From: Sorghum bicolor
Lineage: Eukaryota > Streptophyta > Magnoliopsida > Poales > Poaceae
Length of the DNA: 64,000 nt
Direction: 5' to 3'
Assembly: GCF_000003195.3 (NCBI RefSeq)
Contig: NC_012872.2
Location: 17,626,491 to 17,690,490, forward strand
Shown here: piece after piece, positions 44,538 through 57,519 of the stretch
Layout: each line of letters begins with the position of its first letter
How positions within the stretch are numbered: position 1 is the first letter of the stretch
Translations under genes and position numbers: made by a program
The notes under the pieces: model-generated
The model's database searches: none
What the model saw: the letters and a program-made list of their open reading frames with translations, nothing else
Told to the model about the DNA's origin: nothing

Positions 44538-47500
44538 ATGGCGAAGAGTGACTCGAAGAAAAGGGCCGATCTGATGGCGAAGGAGTGGAAAAAGTCCCGG
44601 AGCAGCATGAGGTCCCTCAACGACCTCGTCGAGATGGGTCTGTTGCATAACAAAGAACTCGGCGGCTGGAGGGCGCCGGAAGGGGAAAGCTACCCCGACC
44701 CCCATGCCGGTGAGATTGTTGTTTTCAAAGATTTCTTTAAGAGGGGTTTTGGGATTCCTGTCCATCCTTTCCTTCAGGGCCTTCTTCTTTACTATGAGAT
44801 CGGGATCTGCAACCTGCACCCGAACTCAATTCTTCTTATCTCCACCTTTATTCATCTGTGCGAGGCCTATGTTGGGATAGAGCCGCACTTCGATCTTTTT
44901 CGCTATCTTTTTTGCCTGAGGAAGAAAGGAGCAGTTGGAGGCTCCAAGATTGCAGGTGGAGTATACCTCAATCTGCGTGATGGGATGAAGAACCGGTACC
45001 TCAACTGCCCATGGAACACTTCTCTCACCGAATGGTACAAGAAGTGGTTCTATATCAGGGAAGAGCCGGGCAACGCCACGTTCTGCGACGTGGGCTACAT
45101 CCTCGAGAAGAGGGTCAGATGGACGGACCGCCCAGAATTCACTGGTCAAGTGGCAGACCTGATGAAACTGATCGACTGGTCCCGCTTAGACGGGCCAGGA
45201 GTGGTCGGTAACTTTATTGTACGTCGGGTGATGCCCTGCCAGAGGAGGGTACACTCGGCATACGAGTACGCGGGGGGCCAAGACCCGACCAGGATGAGTC
45301 CTGATGGTCTGGAGAAGGTGGAGGTGCAGTAACTGATGAATGAGCTGTTCAACTTTACGGACGACAACTTCGTTCGAAGCAGTGATCGGATGCACGCCTT
45401 TAAGCTGGGACGACCAGCTCCTAAGGTAAATAGATATTGTTACTGACTAGTATTGTTATATAAATACTGTTGACTACTAGTTGATCACTTGTCATTGGTT
45501 CTATCGCAGATTGGAGATGTTGACCGGTGCGCGGTGTATGTGTCACTGGCACCTGGCATGGAAAATCCTACGAGGATGGACCTGCCAGAGGGCGACGCTA
45601 CTCAGTGTCCTCAATACACCAGCAGTGAGGAGGAGCAGGACCGCCACGCCCGACCACCGAGGAGAGGGTAGCAGGGAAAAGGTCACTAGCGGTGGATCCG
45701 TCCCCTGCAGAGGCGCTGCCAGCAGAGAGTAGCCAAGCTCCAAAGCATCGTCGGCTCGTCAGGATCGCCGACGACGAGGATGAGGAAGAGGAGGCCGCGC
45801 CCTCTTTGGTCTGAAGGTCGCGCAGTCGTCCTGACATCGCGCCGATCATTGGCGATCGGGCGACTAGTGACCCCCCTGCCCCTCACACCGAGCCGACGCG
45901 TCTTGGGGCGACAGAGGCGGCAGCGGCGCCGGTAGGACCAGGAGGAGAGTCTTTATAGCGACACATAGGCGCTCCGATCTGTAAGCAGAACAATCTCATC
46001 TTGACACATGCTCCTATCATTATTATTGCTTTTGCGTTTGTTACTGCAGCATTTTGACATTGGTAAAATGCCATATTTCTGTTAGTGCGGCGTCCGACGT
46101 TGATACCGACAACGTCGCTGGCCAGAGGACGGCTGAGCCGGCGGCTGTCGTCGAGGACGCAGCGCAGCAGGCCGCCCAGGAGCAGCCCGAAGAGCAGCCC
46201 GCGGTGGTGACCGCGGCTGAGAGTGCCGAGGAGCACCCGGCTCCGGCAAGGACCGGAGCGAGCACCCCTATAAGGGGTGATGAGACTGTGAGGACACCTC
46301 CTCCGAGCAGTGTCGCGGAGGAGGAAAACAGAGCTCCGACTACCCCATCTTCTGAAGGAAGGACGGACCCGACTCCACCCCGAGCAGAGGCCTCTTCACC
46401 AATGGGCTCCCCTAGCCGAGATCAGGGTCCAGTAATACCTGTGACTGCGGCTGGGGGTAGCGCGGAGGGCGAAGAGCACCGGGCGGCCTCCAACGACGAA
46501 GTAGAAGAAATCCAAGGCCGTCCCCATGATGGTCGCCAGCATGTTTACGTGTGGCGCCAACGTGGGGACCATTTTATTGGTCATGAAGAACTCACGGAGA
46601 CGGAGGAAGCCGCGAGGGTGGAGCGCGCAGCTAAGCGGCACGTCGACGAGGTTAAGGTAAGTGGTCATTTGCGCTGCTCGAAATTTTTACACACTGTCTC
46701 TAGCTTCAATATATATGCTTCCTGTAGGGCGCAATGAAAACGGCGAAGTACCAGAAAAGGTGCTTTGACCAGATTGAGGGGATCGTGGCTGAGAACAAGG
46801 CCCTGTCCGCGGAGGTACACCGTCTTCGGTCGGAGGCTGAGGAGAAGACGGCCGAGATGGGTGCTCAGGAAGAGCGGCTGCTCGATCTCAATCGGCGATT
46901 GGCCGACAAGGATCGGGAAAGGAGAGGTCAGTCATGAATTCTGAGTAGTTGTATATAACCACGTAGTCGTTTTTGTTGACTAGGAATTACTCCTGCAGAC
47001 TTGGAGGAGGAGGTTGCGCGCCTCCGACAAGAAAAGGAGAAGCTCGACCAGGAGCGTGCCAGCGCGCTAGAGGCCGGGCGCCGAGCTGATGAGGAGTTAA
47101 GAAACAAGAGTCAGGAGTTGACTGGTAAGAACCGTGTTACCCTCTTCTTTGATTACTCAACATTTCTTGTCTTGTGTGTGCACTGACTTCCTGCTTGGTT
47201 CACAGTACTCAGAGTAAATACCAAGAAGCACCTCGACGAGCTGATCAAGGATCGGGACTCCTGGAAGGCCAACTGCATCAAGATTTGGAAAGGAGTGGCC
47301 CCGGTTCTTGATTTGATCAGCCCTGAGCTCCCTGAAGACCAGCCCCGCGCACCGAAGTTGACTCCGGTCGAGAAGGTGCAACGGGCGTGGGACTGGCTCC
47401 AGCAGTTTGTCAAGGACGCCGGGGAATTCGCCGGTGCGCACGTCCTTAGCATGGTGCGCGCCCACTATCTTCTGGTCGACCTGTCCCGACTGGAGAGGGG

Positions 47501-47771
47501 GTACCCCAAGGAGGTTGGTCCGCAAGAGGCAGACGACCTTCGTGTTGGTCTGCTCGATCTGTCGTCGACAGTGATCGGCGACATCAACCTCTGCGGGACA
47601 GCAACTCCCCCCGACCAGCCCGGGTCAGATCGGTCGGCCAGGGAGTTGTCGGGAGCGTCCATTGCCGGAGATGGGTGGTCGACGCCTGCGGTCTCGACCA
47701 GCCAAGCGCCGGTGGCCCCGACCCCTTTGACTGGGCGACAAGGCCGAGCGGGTGATGAGCCCGAGCAATAG
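44538..47771 (+). pseudogene. Antisense gene of element H ('putative gypsy type transposon' domain)
   Basis: ATG 44538 starts MAKSDSKKRADLMAKEWKKS. The conserved domain follows: IVVFKDFFKRGFGIPVHPFL, YYEIGICNLHPNSILLISTF and IHLCEAYVGIEPHFDLFRYL, which I recognise as the Transposase_28 / putative gypsy type transposon family. Exon 1 reaches 45425 but has TAA at 45330. Introns with GT-AG include 45426-45509, about 46655-46731, about 46926-46998 and about 47126-47205. Middle exons are Ala/Glu/Pro-rich; later exons are strong coiled coils (46741-46920, 47001-47125, 47206-47300), ending at 47769-47771. An AATAAA follows at 47851. Many such sequences are annotated as host genes in grasses, yet here it clearly belongs to a retroelement, antisense to pol. 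Function unknown. Confidence 0.8.
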
Positions 47772-47850
47772 GCCTGTAGAGTAGTCTGTAGGAATAGACT
47801 AGGGACCGCCCAGAGGGGTGTTTATTGTAAACTTTGTATATAAAGTTTGT

Positions 47851-47856
47851 AATAAA
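47851..47856 (+). terminator. Poly-A signal of the antisense gene in H
   Basis: AATAAA, 80 bp after the stop codon. The pol stop on the opposite strand is about 210 bp further on (48064-48066), so the two units converge. Confidence 0.5.
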
Positions 47857-48066
47857 GATTGATTTGTCATAACCATGGTTTTGAGTGCTGCAATGTTGAC
47901 TGAGTGATGTATCACTGATTCGGGTTAATAATCCTTAAGGATCTTGGTCCTAGAAGGAGATTGTTGCACTTGTCGAAAGTTCTGCATGTAAAAGGTATAT
48001 AGCGAAAAAGAAAAGATTTTATTATTGCTAATCATAAGAAATTTACAAACGAAAAAGTACTGGAAC

Positions 48067-49443
48067 TTATGGATAGAAATGGCGCAATTTGTCTATGTGC
48101 CAAGAATTGGGCAGGAGAGTTCCGTCTGGGTATGCCAGTCTGTACGATGTAGGGCATGTTACTTCGGTGACCACAAAGGGTCCTTCCCAAGGTGTGGATA
48201 ACTTGTGTGTTCCTTCTTGGCTTGTTTTCCACTTGAGTACCAGATCACCGACCACGAAGGATCGGTCTTTGACGTTCCTGTTGTGATACCGCCTAATGGC
48301 TTCGAGATACTTTGCTGTTCGAAGGCATGAGATTAGGCGCCTTTCTTCCATGCAGTTGATTTCAAGCTCCCGGGCGATGTCAGCCGAAGACTGGTCGAAA
48401 TTTTTGACTCTTGGAGACCCAAAGGTTACGTCGGACGGAAGCACTGCTTCGGTGCCGTAAACCATGAAGTAGGGTGATACACCCGTATTGCGACTAGGCT
48501 GTGTTCGGAGACCCTAGACCACAGCCGGTAATTCTTTCATCCATCGTCCTGGCGTTTTGTCGTTCTCAGTGTACAGCCATTTCTTTAAAGCATCAATAAT
48601 CATTCCGTTCGCTCGCTCTACTTGACCGTTGGCCCGTGGGTGAGCTACTGACACGTACTTTTTGACTATGCCCCTGTCATCACAGAAGTCCCAGAATGTA
48701 GAGCCAGTAAACTGAGTGCCCAGGTCAGTGATTATGATATTGGGGATCCCGAATCTGTGTATGATTTGATTGAGGAACTCCACAACCTTCTCGGAGGTTG
48801 CTTTGACCAGTGGCATGTACTCGATCCACTTTGAGAATTTCTCGATTAGTACGAAAACGAACTTGAAGTTGCCGGGGGCCGGCTTGAATGGCCCGATCAT
48901 GTCGAGACCCCAGTAGGTGAAAGGCTAGGACGACGGAATAGTTTGAATTTCGTGAGCAGGCACGTGGGTCCTCTTAGCGAAGAACTGGCATCCTTCACAA
49001 TGTCGGACCAGTTTCTCAGCATCGGCGACCGCAGTTGCCAGTAAAAACCTGCTCGGAAAGCTTTCCTGACCAGTGTTCTGGAGGTAGCGTGGTTGCCGCA
49101 AGACCCGACGTGTATGTCATCTAAGAGCTTGACGCCGTCATCTTGGGATATGCATTTGAGCAACACTTCGGAACTTGCGTTCTTTCGCATAAGTTTGCCA
49201 TCCACCAGTATGTAATTCTTGGACCGTCGAATGAGGCATTCATTCTCTGTTTTATCCTGAAAACCCGATCCATCCGATATATACCTGATGAAGGGGGCGC
49301 ACCAATCACGGCTGCTGGTTGCCAGAGTGGTGTTGTCTACGAGCATTGGTTCGTTGGATTGCTTTTCGACCAGGTCTGTACCCACACTTGGCGCGTGGAT
49401 GTCTTGAACAAAAACGCCTTGCGGAATCTAGGCCCGAGACGAC
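48067..49443 (-). pseudogene. Element H: integrase
   Basis: Minus strand from 49443: linker, damaged zinc-binding part (DDIHVGSCGNHATSRTLVRK, His present), a frameshift near 49000, then the catalytic core FVLIEKFSKWIEYMP, IIITDLGTQFTG and HPRANGQVERANGMI. The first catalytic Asp of the D-D-E triad (usually I-D-K-F) reads Glu here. Stop at about 48511 before the C-terminal part VYGTEAVLPSDV, KDRSFVVGDLVLKW and PWEGPFVV, ending WHIDKLRHFYP. Inactive copy. Confidence 0.85.
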
Positions 49444-50656
49444 TGTTGACGGTCCTTAATGCTCACATTTAACCATCAACTAATCATGGAAAAGGATCCA
49501 AATGCAACTAACACCTAGACTTAGGGTTTTATCTGATAGAATTCCACGAGTTTTGGTGTTTGTCTATTTCTGTAGGGGGTTATCAGGAAATACGGAAGAC
49601 TCCAGAAGCCATAGGAAGGAAGCGGAGGCCGAGAGAGCTCTAGGACAGGGCGCTCGCCTAAGACCTGAGGGCGCCCGCCCTGGAGTTCTGCCCAATCACG
49701 TCAAAACTCGCGGATCGTGCTCCACCGACCTAAGGGATCAAGGATAACCATTCAATCAATGTCAGTTTGATCCAACGGCCCAAATTCACTTGAAGGGACT
49801 ATAAAACCAGACCCCCTGGCCCCTGGAGATCATACCTCTTCTACAGAATCAAAGCTAGGGTTTCAATTCTTCATCCAAGTAGAGAGGATCCCTCTAGTTC
49901 TTCTAGTTCTACCTCTAGTTCATCTAGTTCTAGTTCTAGTTCATCTAGTACTAGTTCTAGTTCCTCTAGTTCTAGTTCTAGTTAGTTCTAGTTGTAATCT
50001 AGAAAATAGGGAGAGAGAAGAGGAGAGCGGAGGAGGAGCCGGATCTGTCGGATCTTCCTCAACATTATTGTTTTGCAGCAACTGGTTCGTTCTTCATCGT
50101 TCTCCAAGTTCTTCAATTCATAATTCCTGAGTTCTTTAATTACTTTTATTTACATTCAAGATATTTATTGGATTCCCGCTTGCATCAAGTGCTCTAATCT
50201 TTGAAACATTAGAGTAGTAATTAATAGATTAGACGTGGTGTTTAGTCTTGCAATTACCTGGAATTGCACCCAATCCTGCGGATTGTTGTGGTAGCCCTAG
50301 GGTAGTGACAGCCCTAACGGTCGACGTATTCCACCTCGTTCGGATCGGTGTTTGTAGGACCGTAGTCGGAGCTTCCTAGCCCCCTTCTCATCTCTTTCTG
50401 TGGCTAGTGTTCTGATGTCCCGAAATAGATAATCTTGAAGTAATTCTTGATTCTTAGATCAACTAGAGAACTCTCAGGAAACTTCCTCTCTTCCCACCAA
50501 AAATAATTATATAGTTATCCTTGGGCGATCTTGGATCTTAATTAGTACACTCACGTTCCCTGTGGAAAATCGATACTCTGGAATACTCCCGGGTGAAGGC
50601 TACATCGGTATCCGTGCGCTTGCAGATTTTTCTATTTGCGTTTAAAATACCCAACA
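49444..50656 (+). repeat. Left LTR of element I
   Basis: TGTTGACGG to ACCCAACA. It lacks about 62 bp present in the right LTR (about 58815-58877), lost between short AGAAGA-type repeats. A CTAGTT-rich simple repeat runs 49892-49996; the right LTR's version is shorter (59173-59254). Confidence 0.9.
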
Positions 50657-50681
50657 AGCTTTCTGGCGCCGTTGCCGGGGA

Positions 50682-52337
50682 ACGGTAGCTGTGCTAGTTT
50701 CGAACCAAGTCATCCATGTATCCTTTCCTTTTTTTTACCACACTCACCTTATCATTTTCACCATACCACATGGATTTCACTCTAAGCATTAATGAGCATG
50801 GAATTTATTTCATAGCCACTTCATTTACTCCATGCTCATATGCTATATCTTCACAATCCATTGGTCTCTCCAACATCACCACATTCGAGATCTCCAACCC
50901 CCTCTTCCTTTCTATTTATAAAAACTTTAAAAGGGCGGTTGTCGATGCATATGTCTATAATAAATTTTGCAGATCTCGTTGAGTTGAACTTGATATAGGT
51001 CAGCGTTGGAGGGGAAACCACTTCGCCTACATAAATTGATGGTTTCCCAAGGACAAGCTTAGTGTCCTAAAACAAGCACTGATCAGATTGTAACATGAGC
51101 TTTTAATTATTTGCAACATTACCTTGTGTGTTGAGCATATAAGGATAATTGTAAAAATATTCCTTCGGGTATTCTTGTCACTAACCTTCCCAGGATTGGA
51201 GCAAGAAGATCGGATGAATGACAAGCACAAGGTATGTCCAACCAATCATCATACAACATTGAATTAAATTCATCCAAACTTAAATTTTGCAAAATTCAAG
51301 CTTGGGGGAGTACTTTACATAAAAACATCCTTTGCCATGTTGCTATGTTGGTTGTCCCTACCTTTGAGACATGCTCAATTTGTTAAATACTAATCACACT
51401 ACTTCAACTCCACTTGAGTAGATCTCTATAAATGCTCTCATGCTACCTTTATTTGCTTTAGTATATGTCTAGGTTTGGAGTCGTTTCATTTATCTCTTAA
51501 TTAAGCATGGTGCTTAGTTTAGGGCTGATGATCTTACTTCCAAGGGAGTTTAAATTAAGCATGATGCTTAGGTTAAAATGCCCTCCTAAATCAAATTAGA
51601 CATGGTGTCTAGGTTGATTTTTGAGCCGATAGTATGCTATAGTAGATATTGGATATTTTGTTGGACTAACCCCTGCAGGAAAACTTTCAATATCGATTTG
51701 GGAAGTCCTGAGATAAACTCACATTGGAGACAAAGAGAGAACCACATGAAGATTAACAATTTACACAAGGAAGGCATAGCTCACAAGAGATGATCGATGG
51801 AGGGTGCCACAAACACGATGCACAACCGCTAAGAAAGGAAAGCTTCCATAAGGTGATACTGTACCATCACTCTTCAAGTAAGGTAACATCTTAAGGTACT
51901 TGACTATCACTTCTATAAGCTTCTCCTTGGTTCTGACGTTCACATGAATAAAAGAGACAAACATGTATGATTTACAACTCTAGATTAACCAACCCAATCG
52001 ATTCAATATGTTTAGTCCTTCCACCTTTGTGATCCTACACTCCTAATCATATAAGCTAAAATGTTGCACACTCAATCTTTGGAAGATATATACAAAACAA
52101 CATAAATATAGATAGATTATCTTTCCATTAGGTTGAGCGATCTGATCTGACAAATGTTTTAAATGCTACAATCATGATCTTATTATCCATCAACTTTGTC
52201 TTGCTCACTATGCTTAAGGTTAGAGAGAACAAATACCCTTTTGGTTCTATTGGTGTTTTCCACCAACAGGGCCCATGCACTTGATCTTTGCCTTGTCTCT
52301 ATGAGCAGATACACTTCGTGCAAAATATGAAGGAGTT
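50682..52337 (+). other. Internal 5' region of element I, unrelated to element C
   Basis: Where C has gag, I has 1.65 kb of other sequence with stops in all frames and no gag motif. Phrases such as CAAGCTTGGGGGAGTAC (about 51297) look like purine tract/3' leader sequence of another gypsy family. Homology to C resumes at the zinc knuckle (52383). Confidence 0.6.
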
Positions 52338-53575
52338 TTACAACTCCCAGACTCCACCAAGTGAAGAACCTAGATCAACGTGTAGACACACTGGAGATAC
52401 TGGACACTCAGACAATCACTGCCCTGAGATGCTTGAGAACGTAACTACTGGAGTAACCCCGTTGAGGAAGTAATTACTGACCTTTTGCCGGTCAAGAGAG
52501 GCGATCCAGGATGCTCCATCATCCCGATCTCCATCGGCATGGTGGACTTCCCAGAAGCACTCTGCGACTTTGGCTCCAGCGTCAACATTATGCCTAGGCT
52601 TGCAGATCAGACACTAAGTTTCCCAAAGGGAATATTGAAAAACCTCTGTGTCCAAGTTGGTACCTTGTACGCTCCAGCAAACTTTATGGTGATAGAGACT
52701 GGTACTGATGAGAGGGCACCCATCATCCTATGGAGGCCATTCCTGAACACCTCGGGAGCTGTCATCTACGCTAGTGCTGCCAAGATCAGTTTCTACATCA
52801 AGGGAAGGAAGGAGATGTTTTTCTTCAAGAACAAGACTACACAAATCTCAGAGCATTCCTGACATGAACCAAGGAAGGAGACCAACAGTAGGGACAGGAA
52901 CAAGCAAATATGGACCGAGTCAGCTAAGATGGTCACTGCAGTTCAAGGAGGTCAAGATCATCGACTTAAGTCACAGTTCCTAACCAAAAAAGGACGACCC
53001 AAGTATGCCAAGCATCCAGTGCTCTATTAATGGATACAACTTCTAGAAGATGCTTTGCAACACCGGGTCAGGCGTCAACATAATGGCCGCAGCCACCTAG
53101 CAGCTCCTGTTCGGAACCATGCCCCTAAAACCGACATACATTCAGCTCCAGATGGCAGATCAGACAATCCGAAAGGTTGAAGACGAATACGATCCACCCA
53201 TCATCCTTGGAAGACCATTCCTCAGTACCGTTAAAGCAATCATCTACATTGGAACGGGAGAAGTCGACATGCACTTCCCCTCTGAGAAGGTACGCCGCTA
53301 TTTTACTGACCTTAACTATATAGTTGAAGACTCTAAGCAGGTCAGGACAAGAAGAAGACGACGCAACCGTAACCAGAGGAGGCAAATCATTAAGGACGGA
53401 TGGGCAGACTACGAAGGAGAAGTGATAAGGTCTGAAGACATACAACTTGAACAGAACTGTCCTGAGGAGACCGTAGCACCGAGTTAGGTGTGGAGACAGA
53501 AGATAGTTATACACGAAGAGGAGGCGCTGCCGGAACCACCAACTACGCCATCCAGCAAATCCCAGGACGACTGAG
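52338..53575 (+). pseudogene. Zinc knuckle and double protease remnant of element I
   Basis: GDTGHSDNHCPEMLENV (52390) keeps the second half of the knuckle; the leading Cys pair is damaged (CRHT). A deletion of about 390 bp relative to C links this to the first protease (52485-52862): ALCDFGSSVNIMPR, then a loss of about 20 codons, and APIILWRPFLNTSG (Gly to Trp). Second protease (53040-53487): the catalytic Asp codon is now Asn (CNTGSGVNI), a TAG follows at 53098, and the stretch between QTIRKV and EDEYDPPIILGRPFL is deleted. It confirms that both protease domains existed in the family ancestor. Confidence 0.82.
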
Positions 53576-54630
53576 GAAACAGAGAGTCCTGTTCGGAGGA
53601 CTTAAAAAAACACCGAACGCCTTGCCAAGAGGTAAACTTGGTAGTTATCTTTTTCCTTTCAATTATTTAAAATAGTTTGCTTAGTTAATCAGGTTCATAT
53701 GATCTTGAAAAGAAAATAAAAATATTAAAAATAGTAAGCCCCATGTGAGTATGCTCATGGCATAAAACCCATAAGTACATTCACTGTGGTGGCATAAAAA
53801 TAAAATAAATATATTTTTGTGCTATAAAAGTGAAAATATAAAAATAAAATTATGATCCTACTAAAGAGAGTAACATTTATTGAGGAGGCTCAACATGATA
53901 AAGGCTAGATATTTATGCTAACACTTAACTAGTTCCACAAAGCTTTGTTGTCTATTTGAGCTCCATAGAATTCAAGGATCAAAGAAGACTAGTAGACAGA
54001 GGACATCCTAATCGCTGTCAGGGTGCTGCCAACATTCAAATACAACTCCGCCACCTGCTAGCTACATTAGAAGAAATTGCGTCAAAATCCAGCTTGGGGG
54101 AGAGCACCCCCATTTATCCAGCTAAGTGTTCTACTCATGTTTATACTTTACTCAAATAATAAAAAGATGCATAATCATAAGAATCCAAATAAAGATTTTA
54201 TGTTGTTTGCTTAGTTTGCTAAATAAATAAATAAAATTTGCTATGAACCCGCATGATAAGCTCTCACATGGAAATGATGGATAGTTGCTCTGCCATGACT
54301 AGTTCTCAAAATTAAAATCTCTCTCAAGTTTAGGCATGACTGTTATTAATTAAGATTTGCTTTAAACCTGAACTTGTGGGAAGAGTACTTGATCTAAAGT
54401 CTAAGTTGTTAACGGATATGATATGGGAAGGTTGAGCTGCTGTTTATCTGTTCCTAGAGATGCTAGAATTCTAGAGAATTTTATCTTTGAAAATCTTTAA
54501 AATATCACATGATGAGTTCCTGTATGATGAGAGTTTAAAGTCCTACCACAGCCATATATACATGCTTATTAGACTATGAACCATACATTTTGATTTTACT
54601 GCTTATGAGCATTGAGTGTGGTCAAGCTGT
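53576..54630 (+). other. 3' untranslated region of element I, first part
   Basis: Matches C from about 15604 to 16641 with scattered differences. No coding signal. Continues at 57550 after element J, to the purine tract before 58659. Confidence 0.75.
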
Positions 54631-55759
54631 TGAAGGGTCGAGATGGCGGACTAGAGGGGGGTGAATAGTATTTTCTAAAATTTACTACGCTGGCTAACCG
54701 AAACAAATGCGGAATTAAAACTATCGGTCTAGCCAAGACTACACCCCTCTATCTAAGTTCTCTAGCACCTTGTAAAAGATCCTAAACAAGCAAACAAGGT
54801 GCTACCTTAGCAAGAGCTCGCCTAACCAATTCTAGGAGCAAGGTCACACAAACCTATGCCACTAGTACTTTGCAAACCGGGGAGCTCCTACACAACTAGT
54901 AAGCAAAAGCACAAAGCTCCTAAGCTCACTAGCAATGCTCAATAACAAGGCAACCAATGCCAAATTAGAGAGCGCAAAATACTTAGCTACACAAACTAAG
55001 CAATGTGACTAACAAGGTTACACAAACCAAATTAGTCACGCGAGGGGAACTACTACTAGCTACACAAGCAAGAAGGTAACTAGCAAGCTACACAAGCTAA
55101 CTAATTACAAGAGCAACTACACAAGCACAACCAAGAGTAATACAAGCTTGTGTTAGAGACTTGCAAACCAACGAGAAGAACAAAGTTGACACGATGATTT
55201 TCTCCCGAGGTTCACTTGGTTGCCACCAAGCTACGTCCCCGTTGTGTCGACCAACACTTGGTGGTTCGGCGGCTAAGAGGTGTTACACGAACCTTGTCTC
55301 CACTAGGACACCGCAAGAACCTACCCACAAGTGAGGTAGCTCAAATGACACGCACGATCCAATAGAGTTGCTCTTCGCGATCCCCGCGGGGTAAGCACCG
55401 TACCCCTCACAATCTCTTCTCCGGAGCACCACACAATGTCCTTGCGTGCTTCGACGGAGTCACAAGCCACCAAGCCGTCTAGGAGGTGGCAACTTCCAAG
55501 AGTAACAAGCACCACCGGCTTGCAACACGAACACCTAGTGCCACTCTATGCAATCTCTCAATGCAACGCACTAGAATCACTCACTCGCTATTGATTCGCA
55601 CTCTTGCAAGCACAAGTGAGTTAGAGGCTTTCCTAGCACTCCCCAAGCATGGACACTAAGTCCCAAGGGTGCTCAGCACCAGCCAAGGCCGGCCACCACT
55701 TCTATTTAAAGCCCCAAGGGATAAACTAGCCGTTGCCCCTTCACTCGGCAAAACACGTG

Positions 55760-56170
55760 GGCACCGGACGCTCACAAGGAGCCACCGGACGCTCAACTCT
55801 CAGCGTCCGGTGCTCAGGCATCAGCCACGTGTCAATAGCCGTTTGAAATCGACCGTTGCCGCCATCGGCTACCACGCGCTCGGGCCTGAAACAGCACCAC
55901 CGGACGCTCTACTGCATCACACCAGACGCGTCCGGTGCACACCGGACTCGTGCGCAGAGAGCTTCACAAACTCGTAGGGTCACCGGACGCAAGCCACCGG
56001 TAGCGTCCGGTGCTCACCGGACTCAAGCGTAGAGAGGTTCACCAAACCGCCCGTACACCGGACGCTGAGCACCGGACTCACTCCGGTGCGTTCGGTGCAC
56101 ACCTGCGCCACAGACACCACACCGGACGCTCTGGACCAGCGTCCGGTGCTGCCAACACCAGCGTCCGATG
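55760..56170. repeat. Inverted ACCGGACGC / GCGTCCGGT motif array in LTR of J
   Basis: About ten exact copies in both orientations by eye, in the same relative LTR place as in solo LTR B (after the promoter core in transcription direction). Element A's otherwise similar LTR has a different tandem repeat here. Confidence 0.75.
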
Positions 56171-57486
56171 AGTTAACACTCCCGCGACTTCTCCAAAATT
56201 CCCACCGGCGCAATAGAAAATATACACTTAATTTTCTCAGGAGAGAGGAACCCAAACCCCTTTCAACCCTAGGAACTCCACCTCCTTTATAAATATGCCA
56301 ACACCACCAAGTGTACACCACCATGTGCATGTGTGTTAACATTTTCACAAACATTTTCCCAAAGGAGTTAGCCTCTCAACTTGCCACGCCACTTGATCCT
56401 AACACGTATGCAATGTTAGATCGCTCAAATGGCACTAGATGACCGATATGCAAACAAGTTTGCCCCTCTTGATAGTACGGCCATCTATCCTAAATACGGT
56501 CATAAACTTCTCTACACACCTATGACCGGTGAAATGGAAAAGCCCTAGGTTATACCTTTGCCTTGCGCTTTCCATTCCAATTCCTCCAATGTTGATGCAA
56601 CACATGCATCAACCAACCACCAAATGATATGATCCACTTCATATCATCACGTGACCATATTGGTTCATCGATCTTGACCTCACTTGCTCTTCACCGTTGC
56701 CTCGGTCCATCGACGCCAAGTCTTGCTTAAGCTTCACCGTCACACGCGGTCCCTCGCTTCAAAGCCTCCGACTTGCCCTTCACTCTTGCAACCGGTCCAT
56801 CGAGCCAAGCCTCATCTTGATCTTCTCCACCTTGGTCACATGACTCCATGTCATGTCTCATGTGCAATGAGCTCCTCCATCATCACATCATCACCTGTGG
56901 ACTAATCTCCTGTGTATCTTACATAAACACTATTAGTCCACCTAAGTTGTCACTCAATTACCAAAACCAAACAAGGACCTTTCAATCTCCCCCTTTTTGG
57001 TAATTGATGACAACTCTACAAAGATATGGAAATTATGCTTTTTCAAGCTAGCACTTCACACAAGTATAAATTGCTAACTTGTTTTAGATTTTATGCTACT
57101 TATCTAACATTTAAGCTCTATGTCAAGATTTGGATAAGCACCATAAAACCCTACTAAGTGCTAAGGTGTATAGAATAAACCTTTGTAGCTCGATACCAAG
57201 TTCGATAGCATTTGAAGCATTCAATGTACACCATCCTTAGCACCATGAGTAGCTAGACAACAAAAACACTAGAAACCCCATGAGATCAACATTAAGAGCA
57301 AGGGTCTAGTCTTTACTTGAAGAACACAAGTCTAGCTACCAACCTATGCATGCTAGTTATCATATCATCAATCAAGTTCTATAACTAGCATAAACCACAC
57401 AAGCATGCATATTGAATTTAAAAACTTGTGCAATGCAAGCAAGCACATGAATATGCACAAATCAAATGCAAACAAACAAGGTTCAT

Positions 57487-57519
57487 GAGCTTGTCATGTG
57501 GTTAAATCAAGATTCACTT
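57487..57519 (+). other. 33-bp templated filler in element J
   Basis: Identical to 57562-57594, just outside the right TSD. GAGC is shared with the element's internal sequence at one junction and TT with LTR sequence at the other, as expected for repair synthesis primed by microhomology. Confidence 0.85.

Noticed and set aside
44538..47771. Ordinary host gene with introns
   Set aside because: It lies between pol and 3' LTR of element H, in the antisense orientation known for Tat elements, and has nonsense codons.
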